Shown here piece by piece: positions 40,178 to 49,202 of a stretch of DNA of 64,000 bases. This DNA comes from Geodermatophilus sabuli (GTDB lineage Bacteria > Actinomycetota > Actinomycetes > Mycobacteriales > Geodermatophilaceae). The stretch lies in NCBI RefSeq assembly GCF_900215145.1, contig NZ_OBDO01000001.1:682001-746000 (forward strand). Reading direction: 5' to 3'. The notes beneath the pieces are model-generated. The model did no database searches. It had not been told where the DNA came from and saw only the letters and a list, made by a program, of their open reading frames with translations. The position numbers and the translations under genes are program-made. Each line of letters begins with the position of its first letter. The first letter of the stretch is position 1.

Positions 40178-40711
40178 TCAGGTGCCCAGCAGGGCGGCCA
40201 GCTGGTCGGCGTGGTCGCGCTGGTGGGCGGGCAGGAAGGTGACGATGTCGGCGAGGGTGATGCGGCCGTCCACCTCGTGCCGGCCGGTGCGCTCCAGCTC
40301 GGCGGGGTCCAGGCACGCGACGCTGTCGAACAGGGCGGCCTGCGCCGTCCGCAGCTGCTCGGCGAGCTGCCCCGGCGGGACGGCGCGGTAGCCGGCCACG
40401 CGGGCCGGGTCGTCGGTGAGGAAGTCGGGCAGCAGCGGGTCGACCTCCGTCCGCAGGCGGTAGATGCGCTCGGTGAACACCAGCGCGCTGTCGCGCAGGT
40501 GCCCGGCCACCTCGCGCGGCGTCCAGTCCAGCTCGGTGCCGTACGAGGGGAAGTGGCCGACCCCGGACAGGCGGGCGCGGCTGGGGGCGGAGAGCGGCGC
40601 GTCCATCCGCCCGGAGGAGACCGCCCGCGCGACCAGCAGGTCGACGCGCGCCTGCTGGCGCGCCAGGGTGTCGGCTGCTCCGGTCACGCGGCTCGGTACG
40701 ACGGTCGTCAT
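40178..40711 (-). CDS. DinB superfamily protein
   Basis: A 177-residue helical DinB_2-type protein: [27 protein letters not shown] with the first His, then [24 protein letters not shown] and [17 protein letters not shown] with the other two His. The metal site appears complete. Distinct from the DinB protein at 19569-20081. The ATG at 40711 is 176 bp from the divergent copper ATPase start. Probably a thiol-dependent transferase; the reaction is unknown. Confidence 0.8.
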   Translation of the reverse strand: MTTVVPSRVTGAADTLARQQARVDLLVARAVSSGRMDAPLSAPSRARLSGVGHFPSYGTELDWTPREVAGHLRDSALVFTERIYRLRTEVDPLLPDFLTDDPARVAGYRAVPPGQLAEQLRTAQAALFDSVACLDPAELERTGRHEVDGRITLADIVTFLPAHQRDHADQLAALLGT

Positions 40712-40887
40712 GCCGTGGCAGCCTGGCCGACCCGGGCGGGGCTGACCAGGGACCTTCTCCTCGGGCGGAAGTGTGGTGCTCGTCACTCCCCGCCGAGGAT
40801 GGCGGCGTCCACGACCTCCGGCGCCGGGCTCCACCCCGGTGGTTCTCCCGGCGCGAGGCGGGCAGCCGGCCGCCGAGGCTCGCTGCC

Positions 40888-43800
40888 ATGACGACCACCC
40901 TGCCCGCGGCGCCGCAGGCGGCCGCGCCGCCCCCGGAGACCTGCGCCCTCGACATCGGGGGCATGACCTGTGCCTCGTGCGTCGGCCGCGTGGAGAAGGC
41001 ACTGCGGCGGCTCGACGGCGTCCTCGACGCGCGCGTCAACCTGGCGACCGAGACCGCCGCGGTGGACTTCGACCCGGCCGAGGTCACGCCGGCCCGGATG
41101 GCCGAGGCGGTCGCGGCGGCCGGCTACACCGCGACCGAGCAGGGGCCGCCGGCCGAGCCGGCGGCGGCGGACGGAGAGCCCTCCGAGACCGACGACGGAC
41201 GCGGGCTGCGCCGGCGCTGGCAGGCCGCCCTCACCGCGGGCCTCGGCCTGATGGTCCTCATGTACGTGCCGCTGCCGCTGGACGCCATGGACTGGCTGAT
41301 GCCGGCCGTCCTCGTCGTGGCCACCGTCGTGCAGTGGTGGGCCGGGCGCGGCATCTACGGCGCCGCCTGGGCCGCGGCCCGGCACCGGACCACGACCATG
41401 GACACCCTCGTCGCGCTGGGCACCGCCGTCGCCTACGGCTACAGCGCCTTCGTCACCCTCTGGCCGGCCGCCGCCGAGCGGTGGGGCCTGCCGCTGCACG
41501 TCTACTACGAGACCTCGCTGGTCATCGTCGCGCTGGTGCTGCTCGGGCGGGACCTGGAGGCGCGGGCCAGGAAGCGCACCACGGCCGCGATCAGCGCGCT
41601 GGTCGGCCTGGCGCCCCGCACCGCCCGGGTCGTGCGCGGCGACGCCGAGGTCGACGTGCCGGTGGAGGAGGTGGCCGTCGGCGACCTCGTGCGCGTGCGG
41701 CCGGGCGAGAAGGTGCCGGTGGACGGCGTCGTGACCGCCGGGACCACCACCGTCGACGAGAGCATGCTCACCGGCGAGCCCGTCCCGGTGGAGAAGGCCG
41801 CCGGTGACGCCGTCATCGGCGCGACGCTCAACCGCACCGGGTCGGTGGTGCTGCGGGCCACCGCGGTGGGGGCCGACACCACGCTGGCGCAGATCGTCCG
41901 GCTGGTCGCCGACGCGCAGGGCGCGAAGGCGCCGATGCAGCGGCTGGCCGACCGGGTGTCGGCGGTGTTCGTGCCCGCGGTCCTGGTCGCGGCGGCGGTC
42001 ACATTCGCCGTGTGGGCGCTGGCCGGCCCCGACACCGGGCGCCTGACGATGGCGATCGGCACCACCATCGCCGTCCTGATCATCGCCTGTCCGTGCGCGC
42101 TGGGGCTGGCCACGCCGACCGCCGTGATGGTCGGCACCGGCCGGGCCGCCGAGCTCGGCATCCTCATCGGCGACGGCCAGGCCCTCGAGCAGGCCCGGCG
42201 GCTGACCGCGGTGGTGCTCGACAAGACCGGCACGATCACCCGCGGCCGGCCCGCCGTCACCGCCGTCACCACCCGCGGCGGCTGGACGGACGACGCGGTC
42301 CTGGCCCTCGTCGCGGCGGCCGAGGCCGGCAGCGAGCACCCGCTGGGTGAGGCCCTGCTGGCCGCCGCGCGGGAGCGCGGCCTGGCGCTGCCCGGGGTGA
42401 CCGCGTTCGAGGCGCTGCCCGGCCGCGGGATCACCGCCACCGTCGGCGGGCGGGCGCTGCGCGTCGGCAACCGGGCGCTGGTCGGGGAGCCGACCGGGCT
42501 GACCGCGGCTGCGGACGCCGCGGCCCGCGACGGCGCCACGCCGGTGTACGTCGCCGTCGACGGCGAGCCGGTCGCGGTGCTGGCCGTCGCCGACCCGGTC
42601 AGGCCGGAGTCGGCCGAGGCCGTCGCCCAGCTGCGCGCGCTGGGGCTGGAGGTGTGGATGCTCACCGGTGACACCGAGGCCACCGCCCGCGCGATCGCGG
42701 TGCGGGTGGGCATCGAGCACGTCCGTGCCGAGGTGCGGCCGGCCCAGAAGGCCGAGGCGGTCGCCGCGCTGCAGGCCGAGGGGCACGTCGTGGCCATGTG
42801 CGGCGACGGGATCAACGACGCGCCGGCGCTGGCGCGGGCCGACCTCGGCATCGCCGTCGGCACCGGCACCGACGTCGCCATCGCCGCCTCCGACGTCACC
42901 CTCGTCGGCGGCGACCTGCGCGGCATCGTCGCCGCGATCGCCCTGTCGCGCCGCACGGTCACGACGATCCGCCAGGGCCTGGCCTGGGCCTTCGGCTACA
43001 ACCTGCTGCTCGTCCCGGTCGCCGCCGGCGCGCTGTACTGGTGGGACGGGCTGCTGCTGGACCCCGTGCTGGCCGCCGCGGCCATGGCGATGAGCTCGGT
43101 CAGCGTGGTCACCAACGCGCTGCGGCTGCGCGGGTTCCGGCGGCCGGCCGGGGTCGCCGAGGTCCTGCGCCCGTCGCTGCGCAGCCGGCTCGGGCAGTAC
43201 GCGTTCCTCGCCGGCGTGGCCGTCCTGGCGCTGGCGGTCGGCGCCGGGCTCACCGCGCTCAGCCGCACCGACGCCGCCCAGCGCGGGATGAACGGCGTCC
43301 TGGCGTGGACCCAGTCCACCGGCATGCCGATGCGACCGGCGATGAGCACGATGATGACCGCCGAGATCGAGCCGACGTCCTCGGTGGACGCCGGGGTCGA
43401 CGTGCGGCTCGACGTCCCGGCCGGCCTGCGGCCGGGGGAGCCGGCGCGGGTCGTCGTCCGGCTGGTCGACGTCGGCTCCGGGGAGCCGGTGGCCGACCTC
43501 GCCCGCAGCCACGAGGTGTGGGCGCACCTCATCGCCACCCGCGCCGACCTCGGCACCTTCGCCCACGTGCACCCCGAGCCGACCGGCCGGCCGGGGGAGC
43601 TCGCCGTCGAGCTGAACTTCCCCACGGCCGGCACCTACCGGGTCGACACCGAGTTCCGGCGCCAGGGCGAGATGGGTGACGTCCACGACGTCGCGTACCT
43701 GACCGTCGAGGGGACGGCGCCGGCCGCGGTCCCCGTCGCGCCCGGGCCGCGCAGCCAGGTGGTGGACGGCGTCCGGGTCGAGCTCACCGGCGACGCGGTG

Positions 43801-44118
43801 GCGGGGGAGACCAGCGAGCTGGCGTTCACCTTCACCGACGCCCGCACCGGCCGCCCGGTCGAGGACCTGCAGCCCTACCTGGCCGCCGCCGGGCACGTGG
43901 TGGTCATGCGCGGGGACGGGACGACGTTCGCCCACGAGCACGCCGACGTGGAGGACGCCGACGGCGACCCGGTGTTCGCCCTGCCCGGCCAGGTGTTCGG
44001 GCCCGAGCTGGACGTGCACGCCGAGTTCGCCACCCCGGGCGTGTACCGGCTGTGGGGCCAGTTCCGGACCGCCGGCGGGCAGGTGCTCACCGTGCCGTTC
44101 ACCGTCGAGGCCCGCTGA
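40888..44118 (+). CDS. Cu(I) P1B-type ATPase with extracytoplasmic C-terminal extension
   Basis: A 1076-residue copper exporter. One N-terminal HMA domain has GMTCASC at 25-31. The ATPase core has CPC at 401-403, DKTGT with the phosphorylated Asp at 445, SEHPLGEAL and GDGINDAPA at 639. YN in helix 7 ([10 protein letters not shown]) and MxxSS in helix 8 ([17 protein letters not shown]) are diagnostic of Cu(I)/Ag(I). Unusually, about 300 residues follow: an extra helix at about 771-791 ([16 protein letters not shown]), a Met-rich stretch ([14 protein letters not shown]) and two beta-rich lobes with His clusters ([18 protein letters not shown]) resembling YtkA-like metal-binding domains. With nine helices this part faces outside. 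Confidence 0.95.
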   Translation: MTTTLPAAPQAAAPPPETCALDIGGMTCASCVGRVEKALRRLDGVLDARVNLATETAAVDFDPAEVTPARMAEAVAAAGYTATEQGPPAEPAAADGEPSETDDGRGLRRRWQAALTAGLGLMVLMYVPLPLDAMDWLMPAVLVVATVVQWWAGRGIYGAAWAAARHRTTTMDTLVALGTAVAYGYSAFVTLWPAAAERWGLPLHVYYETSLVIVALVLLGRDLEARARKRTTAAISALVGLAPRTARVVRGDAEVDVPVEEVAVGDLVRVRPGEKVPVDGVVTAGTTTVDESMLTGEPVPVEKAAGDAVIGATLNRTGSVVLRATAVGADTTLAQIVRLVADAQGAKAPMQRLADRVSAVFVPAVLVAAAVTFAVWALAGPDTGRLTMAIGTTIAVLIIACPCALGLATPTAVMVGTGRAAELGILIGDGQALEQARRLTAVVLDKTGTITRGRPAVTAVTTRGGWTDDAVLALVAAAEAGSEHPLGEALLAAARERGLALPGVTAFEALPGRGITATVGGRALRVGNRALVGEPTGLTAAADAAARDGATPVYVAVDGEPVAVLAVADPVRPESAEAVAQLRALGLEVWMLTGDTEATARAIAVRVGIEHVRAEVRPAQKAEAVAALQAEGHVVAMCGDGINDAPALARADLGIAVGTGTDVAIAASDVTLVGGDLRGIVAAIALSRRTVTTIRQGLAWAFGYNLLLVPVAAGALYWWDGLLLDPVLAAAAMAMSSVSVVTNALRLRGFRRPAGVAEVLRPSLRSRLGQYAFLAGVAVLALAVGAGLTALSRTDAAQRGMNGVLAWTQSTGMPMRPAMSTMMTAEIEPTSSVDAGVDVRLDVPAGLRPGEPARVVVRLVDVGSGEPVADLARSHEVWAHLIATRADLGTFAHVHPEPTGRPGELAVELNFPTAGTYRVDTEFRRQGEMGDVHDVAYLTVEGTAPAAVPVAPGPRSQVVDGVRVELTGDAVAGETSELAFTFTDARTGRPVEDLQPYLAAAGHVVVMRGDGTTFAHEHADVEDADGDPVFALPGQVFGPELDVHAEFATPGVYRLWGQFRTAGGQVLTVPFTVEAR

Positions 44119-44140
44119 GCTGCCGTCGCCGTCTCCCGAC

Positions 44141-44206
44141 GATCATGGGGTCGGTGCCCGCGGCGCGCCCGCCACAGGCGTGTCGGGCGGCGACGACCCC
44201 ATGATC
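44141..44206. repeat. long hairpin repeat with GGCGTGTCGGGCG loop, copy A
   Basis: GATCATGGGGTCG (44141-44153) pairs perfectly with CGACCCCATGATC (44194-44206). The 40-base loop contains GGCGTGTCGGGCG (44177-44189) and a nested CGCCCG/CGGGCG pair. It lies between two plus-strand genes and shares its loop word and GATCAT arm with 62993-63059. Confidence 0.75.
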
Positions 44207-44236
44207 GACGAGGCAGGGGCGCTCTAGTCTGCCCCG

Positions 44237-46963
44237 GTGCTGCAGGGCAGGGAGCGGGAGCGGGCCGCGGTCGCCGTGCTGCTCGCCGACGCCGCCGCCG
44301 GGCGGGGTGGCGCGCTGGTGCTGCGCGGCCAGCCCGGGGTGGGCAAGTCGGCGCTGCTGGCCGACACCGTCGCGCGCGCGGCCGGGACGACGGTGCTGCG
44401 GACGCAGGGCATCGAGTCGGAGTCGCCGCTGGCCTTCGCCGCGCTCCAGCGGCTGCTGCGCCCCGTGGCGGCCTGCGTCGACCGGCTGCCGCACCCCCAG
44501 GCGCAGGCGCTGCGCACCGCGTTCGGGGAGGCCGCCGGAGGCGAGGCCGACCGGTTCCTCGTGTTCCTCGGCGCGCTGAACGTCCTGGCCGAGGCCGCCG
44601 AACGGGCGCCGGTGGTGGCCGTGGTCGACGACGCCCACTGGCTGGACGAGGCGTCGGCGGCGGCGCTGCAGTTCGTCGCGCGGCGGCTGCAGAACGAGCG
44701 GGTCGCGCTGCTGTTCGGCGCCCGCACCGGCGACGTCGGGACCTTCGACACCGGCGACCTCCCCGCCCTCGACCTCGGCGGCGTGGACGCCGCCGCCGCC
44801 GGCGCGCTGCTCAGCGACCGGGCGGGGGTGCCGGTGCCGGCCGAGGTGCGCGACGCCCTCCTGGCCGGGACCGGCGCGAACCCGCTGGCGCTGGTGGAGC
44901 TGGCCGAGGCGCTGACCGCCGACCAGCTCTCCGGCGCCGCGCCGCTGCCCGAGCGGCTGCCGCTCACGCAGGGCGTGGAGCGCGCCTTCCTGGACCGCTG
45001 CCGGCGGCTGCCCGACCAGGCCCAGTCCCTGCTGCTCGTCGCCGCGGCCGACGACTCCGGCCGGGCGGCGGTGGTCCGGCAGGCGGCGCACGAGCTCGGC
45101 GTGGGGGAGGACGCGCTGGAGGCGGCCGAGCGGTCGGGGCTGCTGCGGGTGGAGGGTGCCGCCGTCGAGCTGCGCCACCCGCTGGTCCGGTCCGCGGTCT
45201 ACGGCGCCGCGACCAGCTCCGGACGGCGGCGGGTGCACCGGGCCCTGGCCGCCGCGCTCCGCGGTCCCGACGACGCCGACCGCCGCGCCTGGCACCTGGC
45301 CGCGTCGGTGGAGGAACCGGACGACGACGTCGTCGCGGCCCTGGACGCCGCCGCCGAGCGCGCCGTGGCCCGCGGCGGGCATGAGGCCGCCTCCGCCGCC
45401 TGGGAGCGGGCCGCGGAACTGATCACCGCCGGCGAGGAACGCGCCCGGCGGCTGTGCCGGGCCGCGCACGCGGCCTGGCTGACCGCCCAGCAGGTGCGCG
45501 GCCGGGCGCTGGCCGACGCGGGCCTGGCGCTCACCACCGACCCGGGGCTGCGGGCCGAGCTGCGCCGGCTGCGGGCCCACCTGGAGTTCCACGGCGCCTC
45601 CCAGGACGAGGCGCACCGCATGGTGCTGGAGGCCGCCGCCGAGGTCGCTCCCCACGACCGCAGGCAGGCCGGGGACCTGGCGATGCTGGGTGCGGCGCTG
45701 GCCGCGTCCGGCGCCCGGTCGGGCAGCCCGGTCGACCCGACCGGGCTGCTGCCCCCGGCCGGCCCCGACGCACCCGTCCGCGACCGCTGCCTGGTCGCCC
45801 TGGTGCGCGGCCTGCACGCGGTGCCGGAGCGCGACTGGCCGCGGTCGACGCCGGCCCTCCGCGCGGCCGTCGGGCTGGCCGACCGGCTCGACGGGGTCGG
45901 CGACGAGGACCTGCTCATCAACCTCGGCGTGGCGGCCTGGTTCCTCGGCGACGACGACGTGGCGCTGCGGCTGCAGGACCGGCTGCTCCGCGACGCGCGC
46001 GAGACCGGCGGCCTGGTCACGACCGTGCACGCGCTGACCCGCCGGAACATCCCCGAGCTGGCCACCGGCCGGTGGGCGGCGGCCGCCACCGGGGCCGGCG
46101 AGGCGCTCACCCTCGCCGAGAACTCCGGGCAGCCGGTGCTCGCCGCCTGGCCCACGGCCGTGCTCGCCGTCCTCGCCGCGCTGCGCGGGGAGACCGCCCG
46201 GGCCGTGGAGCACCTGGCCGCGGTCGAGGCCATCACAGCGGGCCACGCCCTCGGCATCGTCTCCGAGCTGGTCAGCGACCTCGCCCGCTGGGCCCGCGGG
46301 CTGCTCGACGCCGCCGACCCCGCTGCTCTGCTGCAGCCGCTGGAGCGGCTGACCGCCCTGCCGGTCACCCAGCTGGCCGCGCCCGACCGGATCGAGGCCG
46401 CCGTCCGGGCCGGCCGGGACGGTGCCGCCCGGGAGTGGGTCGCGGAGCTCGCCTCCTTCGCCGAAGGCACCGGCGCCGCCTGGGCGGCCGCGCTCGCCGC
46501 GCACGGCCGGGCGGTGCTGGCCGACGGCGAGGAGGCCGAGGAGCACTTCCGCGCGGCGCTCAGCGCGCACGAGCACTCGCCGCGGCTGCCGGCGCGGGCC
46601 CGCACCCAGCTGGCCTACGGCCGCTTCCTGCGCCGCAACCGCCGGCGGGTCGACGCCCGCCCGCAGCTGCGCGCCGCCCTCGGGACGTTCGAGGAGCTCG
46701 GCGCCGCTCCGTGGGCCGAGCTGGCCCGCCAGGAACTGCGCGCCTCGGGGGAGACCGCCCGCCGGCGGGACGCCGTCGAGACCCCGGCGCTCACGCCGCA
46801 GGAGCTGCAGGTGGCCGCGCTGGTGCGGCAGGGCCTGTCCAACCGGGACGCCGCCGCCCGGCTGTTCCTCAGCCCGCGGACGGTCGACTTCCACCTGCGC
46901 AACGTCTTCGCCAAGCTCGGCGTGGCCAGCCGCACCGAGCTGGCCGCGCTCCCGATGGACTGA
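44237..46963 (+). CDS. large LuxR-type ATPase regulator (LAL)
   Basis: A 908-residue regulator. Residues 1-230 are an AAA/STAND ATPase with Walker A GQPGVGKSAL (32-41) and Walker B VVAVVDDAHWLDEAS. A long helical, TPR-like middle (about 300-830) is expected to bind a ligand or protein. The last 60 residues are a LuxR helix-turn-helix (LTPQELQVAALVRQGLSNRDAA, then FLSPRTVDFHLRNVFAKLGV). Start is the GTG at 44237. It is directly after the long hairpin and may be independent of the copper ATPase. Target genes are not evident, although DUF488 follows by 11 bp. Confidence 0.93.
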   Translation: MLQGRERERAAVAVLLADAAAGRGGALVLRGQPGVGKSALLADTVARAAGTTVLRTQGIESESPLAFAALQRLLRPVAACVDRLPHPQAQALRTAFGEAAGGEADRFLVFLGALNVLAEAAERAPVVAVVDDAHWLDEASAAALQFVARRLQNERVALLFGARTGDVGTFDTGDLPALDLGGVDAAAAGALLSDRAGVPVPAEVRDALLAGTGANPLALVELAEALTADQLSGAAPLPERLPLTQGVERAFLDRCRRLPDQAQSLLLVAAADDSGRAAVVRQAAHELGVGEDALEAAERSGLLRVEGAAVELRHPLVRSAVYGAATSSGRRRVHRALAAALRGPDDADRRAWHLAASVEEPDDDVVAALDAAAERAVARGGHEAASAAWERAAELITAGEERARRLCRAAHAAWLTAQQVRGRALADAGLALTTDPGLRAELRRLRAHLEFHGASQDEAHRMVLEAAAEVAPHDRRQAGDLAMLGAALAASGARSGSPVDPTGLLPPAGPDAPVRDRCLVALVRGLHAVPERDWPRSTPALRAAVGLADRLDGVGDEDLLINLGVAAWFLGDDDVALRLQDRLLRDARETGGLVTTVHALTRRNIPELATGRWAAAATGAGEALTLAENSGQPVLAAWPTAVLAVLAALRGETARAVEHLAAVEAITAGHALGIVSELVSDLARWARGLLDAADPAALLQPLERLTALPVTQLAAPDRIEAAVRAGRDGAAREWVAELASFAEGTGAAWAAALAAHGRAVLADGEEAEEHFRAALSAHEHSPRLPARARTQLAYGRFLRRNRRRVDARPQLRAALGTFEELGAAPWAELARQELRASGETARRRDAVETPALTPQELQVAALVRQGLSNRDAAARLFLSPRTVDFHLRNVFAKLGVASRTELAALPMD

Positions 46964-46973
46964 GGAGGCCGGC

Positions 46974-47360
46974 GTGGGCGCGATCCGGCTGGCCCGCGTG
47001 CACGACCCGCGGGCCGAGGGGACCGGTCGCCGGTTCCTGGTCGAGCGGCTGTGGCCGCGGGGGGTCCGCCGGGACGACCTGCCCCTGGACGGCTGGCCGA
47101 AGGACGTCGCACCGAGCACGGAGCTGCGCCGCTGGTTCGGCCACGACCCGCAGCGCTGGGCGGAGTTCCGGCGGCGCTACCTGGCCGAGCTGGAGGCGTC
47201 CCCGGAGGCCGTGCGGCCGCTGCTGGACGCCGCCCACGCCGGGGACGTCACGTTGCTCTACAGCGCGCGCGACCGGGAGCACAACAGCGCGCTGGTGCTG
47301 CGCGACCACCTGCTCGCCCGGCTCGCCGAGAACTCTTCCACCAATGACGATCGGTTCTAG
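46974..47360 (+). CDS. DUF488 family protein
   Basis: A 128-residue DUF488 protein: IRLARVHDPRAEGTGRRFLVERLWPRGVRR, then WPKDVAPSTELRRWFGHDPQRWAEFRRRY and VTLLYSARDREHNSALVL. The pattern RLWPRG...AKD/W...LLYSA.D..HN.A is the family hallmark; some members are suspected nucleic-acid or redox proteins, none firmly assigned. The GTG at 46974 has a GAGGAGG site. The stop codon TAG lies inside the palindrome TTCTAGAA, the probable operator of the next gene. Confidence 0.87.
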   Translation: MGAIRLARVHDPRAEGTGRRFLVERLWPRGVRRDDLPLDGWPKDVAPSTELRRWFGHDPQRWAEFRRRYLAELEASPEAVRPLLDAAHAGDVTLLYSARDREHNSALVLRDHLLARLAENSSTNDDRF

Positions 47361-47362
47361 AA
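47340..47362. promoter_or_regulatory. probable operator of the HTH regulator gene
   Basis: Contains ACCAATGACGAT (47340-47351) and GGTTCTAGAA (47353-47362, with the palindrome TTCTAGAA). Both parts have counterparts before the DoxX gene: ATCACCGTTGGT (48102-48113, reverse complement ACCAACGGTGAT) and GGTTTTAGAA (48111-48120). Shared sites before a regulator and its neighbouring operon indicate an autoregulated local regulon. Confidence 0.55.
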
Positions 47363-47369
47363 TCCGGGC

Positions 47370-48059
47370 ATGGACGCCGACCGCAGTGCGCGGGTCGCCG
47401 CGGTGGCGGCGCTGGCCGAGCCCACCCGGCGCCGGTTGTACGACTTCGTCGCCCGGCAGCCGGCGCCGGTGAGCCGCGACGACGCAGCCGCCGCGCTGGG
47501 CGTGCCGCGGCCGACCACCGCCTTCCACCTGGACCGCCTGGTCGCCGACGGGCTGCTCGAGGTCTCGTTCGAGCGCCGGACCGGCCGCACCGGTCCCGGG
47601 GCCGGCCGCCCGGCCAAGCTGTACCGGCGGGCGGCGTGCGCGGTCGAGGTGTCCCTCCCCGAACGTCGCTACGACCTCGCCGGCGAGCTGCTGGCCGGCG
47701 CGCTCGAGGAGGCCGACGCGTCCGGTGAGCCGCCGCGGGCCGTGCTCGGCCGGCGGGCCCGCGCGCGGGGGCGGGAGCTCGGCGCGGCGGCGGGCTCCGA
47801 CGGCGCGCCGGCCCGCGGCCGCGTGGTCACCGCCCTCGAGGCGGCCGGCTTCGAGCCCCGCGTCGAGGACGACGCGGCGGGCCTGGCCAACTGCCCGTTC
47901 CACGCCCTGGCGCAGGAGCACACCGAGCTGGTCTGCGGCATGAACCTGCAGCTGCTCGAGGGGCTGCTCGAGTCGGTCCCCGGTACCGGGTGGACGGCCC
48001 GGCTGGCGCCGCGCCCGGGCCGGTGCTGTGTCCGGCTGGAGCCCGGGACGGCGCCGTAG
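47370..48059 (+). CDS. Fe-S-type helix-turn-helix repressor (SufR/ArsR-like)
   Basis: A 229-residue regulator. The N-terminal winged helix reads LAEPTRRRLYDFVARQPAPVSRDDAAAALGVPRPTTAFHLDRLV with the wing GAGRPAKLYRR. The C-terminal domain has a Cys pattern (ANCPFHALA, ELVCGMN, GRCCVRL) like SufR-type iron-sulfur sensors. Start is the ATG at 47370. The operator-like sequence before it is shared with the following DoxX-folE-reductase operon, so it probably represses itself and that operon under iron-replete or reducing conditions (inference). Confidence 0.85.
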   Translation: MDADRSARVAAVAALAEPTRRRLYDFVARQPAPVSRDDAAAALGVPRPTTAFHLDRLVADGLLEVSFERRTGRTGPGAGRPAKLYRRAACAVEVSLPERRYDLAGELLAGALEEADASGEPPRAVLGRRARARGRELGAAAGSDGAPARGRVVTALEAAGFEPRVEDDAAGLANCPFHALAQEHTELVCGMNLQLLEGLLESVPGTGWTARLAPRPGRCCVRLEPGTAP

Positions 48060-48068
48060 CCCGGGGTG

Positions 48069-48121
48069 TTGACAGCGGTGTGACGCGGGTCTCTACTTCT
48101 AATCACCGTTGGTTTTAGAAG
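48069..48121 (+). promoter_or_regulatory. promoter and operator of the DoxX-folE operon
   Basis: TTGACA at 48069-48074, 17 bases, then TCTACT at 48092-48097 gives a good -35/-10 pair with a start near 48104. An inverted repeat CTTCTAA (48096-48102)/TTAGAAG (48115-48121) covers the end of the -10 and the transcription start, an ideal repressor site. GGTTTTAGAA matches the site before the HTH gene. Confidence 0.75.
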
Positions 48122-48132
48122 GAGGGTCCGAC

Positions 48133-48561
48133 ATGACCACCCACCTCACCCGGCCCCGGGCCACCGCGGCCGACCCGGCGCACCAGGCGTTCGTGCTCCT
48201 GCGGACGGTCTTCACCGTCGCGCCGATCGCCTTCGGCCTGGACAAGTTCGCGAACCTGCTGACCGACTGGCCCGGCTACCTGGCCCCGTGGGTCGACGAC
48301 CTGGTCCCCGGCACCGGTCAGCAGGCCATGTACGCCGTTGGGGTCGTCGAGGTCCTGGCCGGTGTGCTGGTCGCCGTGGCACCGCGGCTCGGCGGCTGGG
48401 TGGTCGCGGCCTGGCTCGCCGGGATCATCGTGAACCTGCTGAGCACCCCCGGGTTCTACGACGTGGCGCTGCGGGACTTCGGGCTGCTCGTCGCGGCGGT
48501 CGCCCTGGCCCGGCTGGCCGCGCGGTACGCACCCGCGGCACGGACGGGGGCCGACGCGTGA
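48133..48561 (+). CDS. DoxX-like membrane protein
   Basis: A 142-residue protein with four membrane helices: VLLRTVFTVAPIAFGLDKFANLL, YAVGVVEVLAGVLVAVAP, GWVVAAWLAGIIVNLLS and LRDFGLLVAAVALARLAA. The GLDKF...WPGYLAP segment fits the DoxX group. ATG at 48133 with GGAGGG upstream. First gene of an operon with folE and a flavin reductase; its stop overlaps the folE start (GTGA, 48558-48561). DoxX proteins have been tied to thiol/redox stress in mycobacteria; the exact role is unknown. Confidence 0.85.
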   Translation: MTTHLTRPRATAADPAHQAFVLLRTVFTVAPIAFGLDKFANLLTDWPGYLAPWVDDLVPGTGQQAMYAVGVVEVLAGVLVAVAPRLGGWVVAAWLAGIIVNLLSTPGFYDVALRDFGLLVAAVALARLAARYAPAARTGADA

Positions 48562-49184
48562 CGACGCCGGAGGTGGCCGTCGGCCCGGCGCGGCGGTCCG
48601 GTCACCTGCACGCCGTCCGCCCGGCGGCCGCCGTCGACCTGCTGGCCGCCGAGCGGGCGGTGGGCGACCTGCTCCGGGCGCTGGGCCGGGACCCCGCCTC
48701 CCCGCACCTGGCCGACACCCCGAGGCGGGTCGCGGAGTCCTACGCCGAGCTGCTGACCGGCCGGCCCTTCGAGCTCACCACGTTCACCAACGACGAGGGC
48801 TACGACGAGCTGGTCATCGCCCGCGACATCCCGGTCCAGTCGCTGTGCGAGCACCACCTGCTCCCGTTCTCCGGGGTCGCGCACATCGGCTACCTCCCCG
48901 GCGGCCGCATCCTCGGGCTGTCCAAGCTGGCCCGGGTCCTGGAACTGTTCGCCCGCGACCTGCAGGTGCAGGAGCGGCTGATCCAGCAGGTCGCCGACTG
49001 GCTGCAGGAGCACCTCGCCCCGCGCGGCGTCGGCGTCGTCGTCGAGGCCGAGCACCTGTGCATGTCCCTGCGCGGCGTCCGCGCGACCGGCTCCCGCACC
49101 GTCACCTCGGCGCTGCACGGCGTCCTCCGGAACGACGCCCGCTCCCGCGCCGAGTTCTTCGCTCTGACCGGCACCACCGCCTGA
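48558..49184 (+). CDS. folE: GTP cyclohydrolase I
   Basis: A 208-residue GTP cyclohydrolase I, making dihydroneopterin triphosphate for folate or other pterins. The zinc ligands are present: SLCEHHLLPFSGVAHIGYLP (Cys and His) and EAEHLCMSLRGVR (second Cys). GLSKLARVLELFARDLQVQERLIQQVADWL is the dimer-interface core. GTG start overlapping doxX. Its place in a repressed operon with DoxX and a flavin oxidoreductase, not with other folate genes, suggests an inducible second copy or a pterin made for a special purpose. Confidence 0.95.
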   Translation: MTTPEVAVGPARRSGHLHAVRPAAAVDLLAAERAVGDLLRALGRDPASPHLADTPRRVAESYAELLTGRPFELTTFTNDEGYDELVIARDIPVQSLCEHHLLPFSGVAHIGYLPGGRILGLSKLARVLELFARDLQVQERLIQQVADWLQEHLAPRGVGVVVEAEHLCMSLRGVRATGSRTVTSALHGVLRNDARSRAEFFALTGTTA

Positions 49185-49202
49185 CCCACCCCGGAGGTCG
49201 CC

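Noticed and set aside
40783..44019. A 1078-residue minus-strand open frame opposite the copper ATPase.
   Set aside because: It is an antisense shadow of a high-GC gene: very rich in Arg, Gly, His and Pro, with no domain sign.
44099..47119. A 1006-residue minus-strand open frame opposite the LuxR regulator.
   Set aside because: Antisense shadow; the plus-strand product has clear ATPase and HTH domains.
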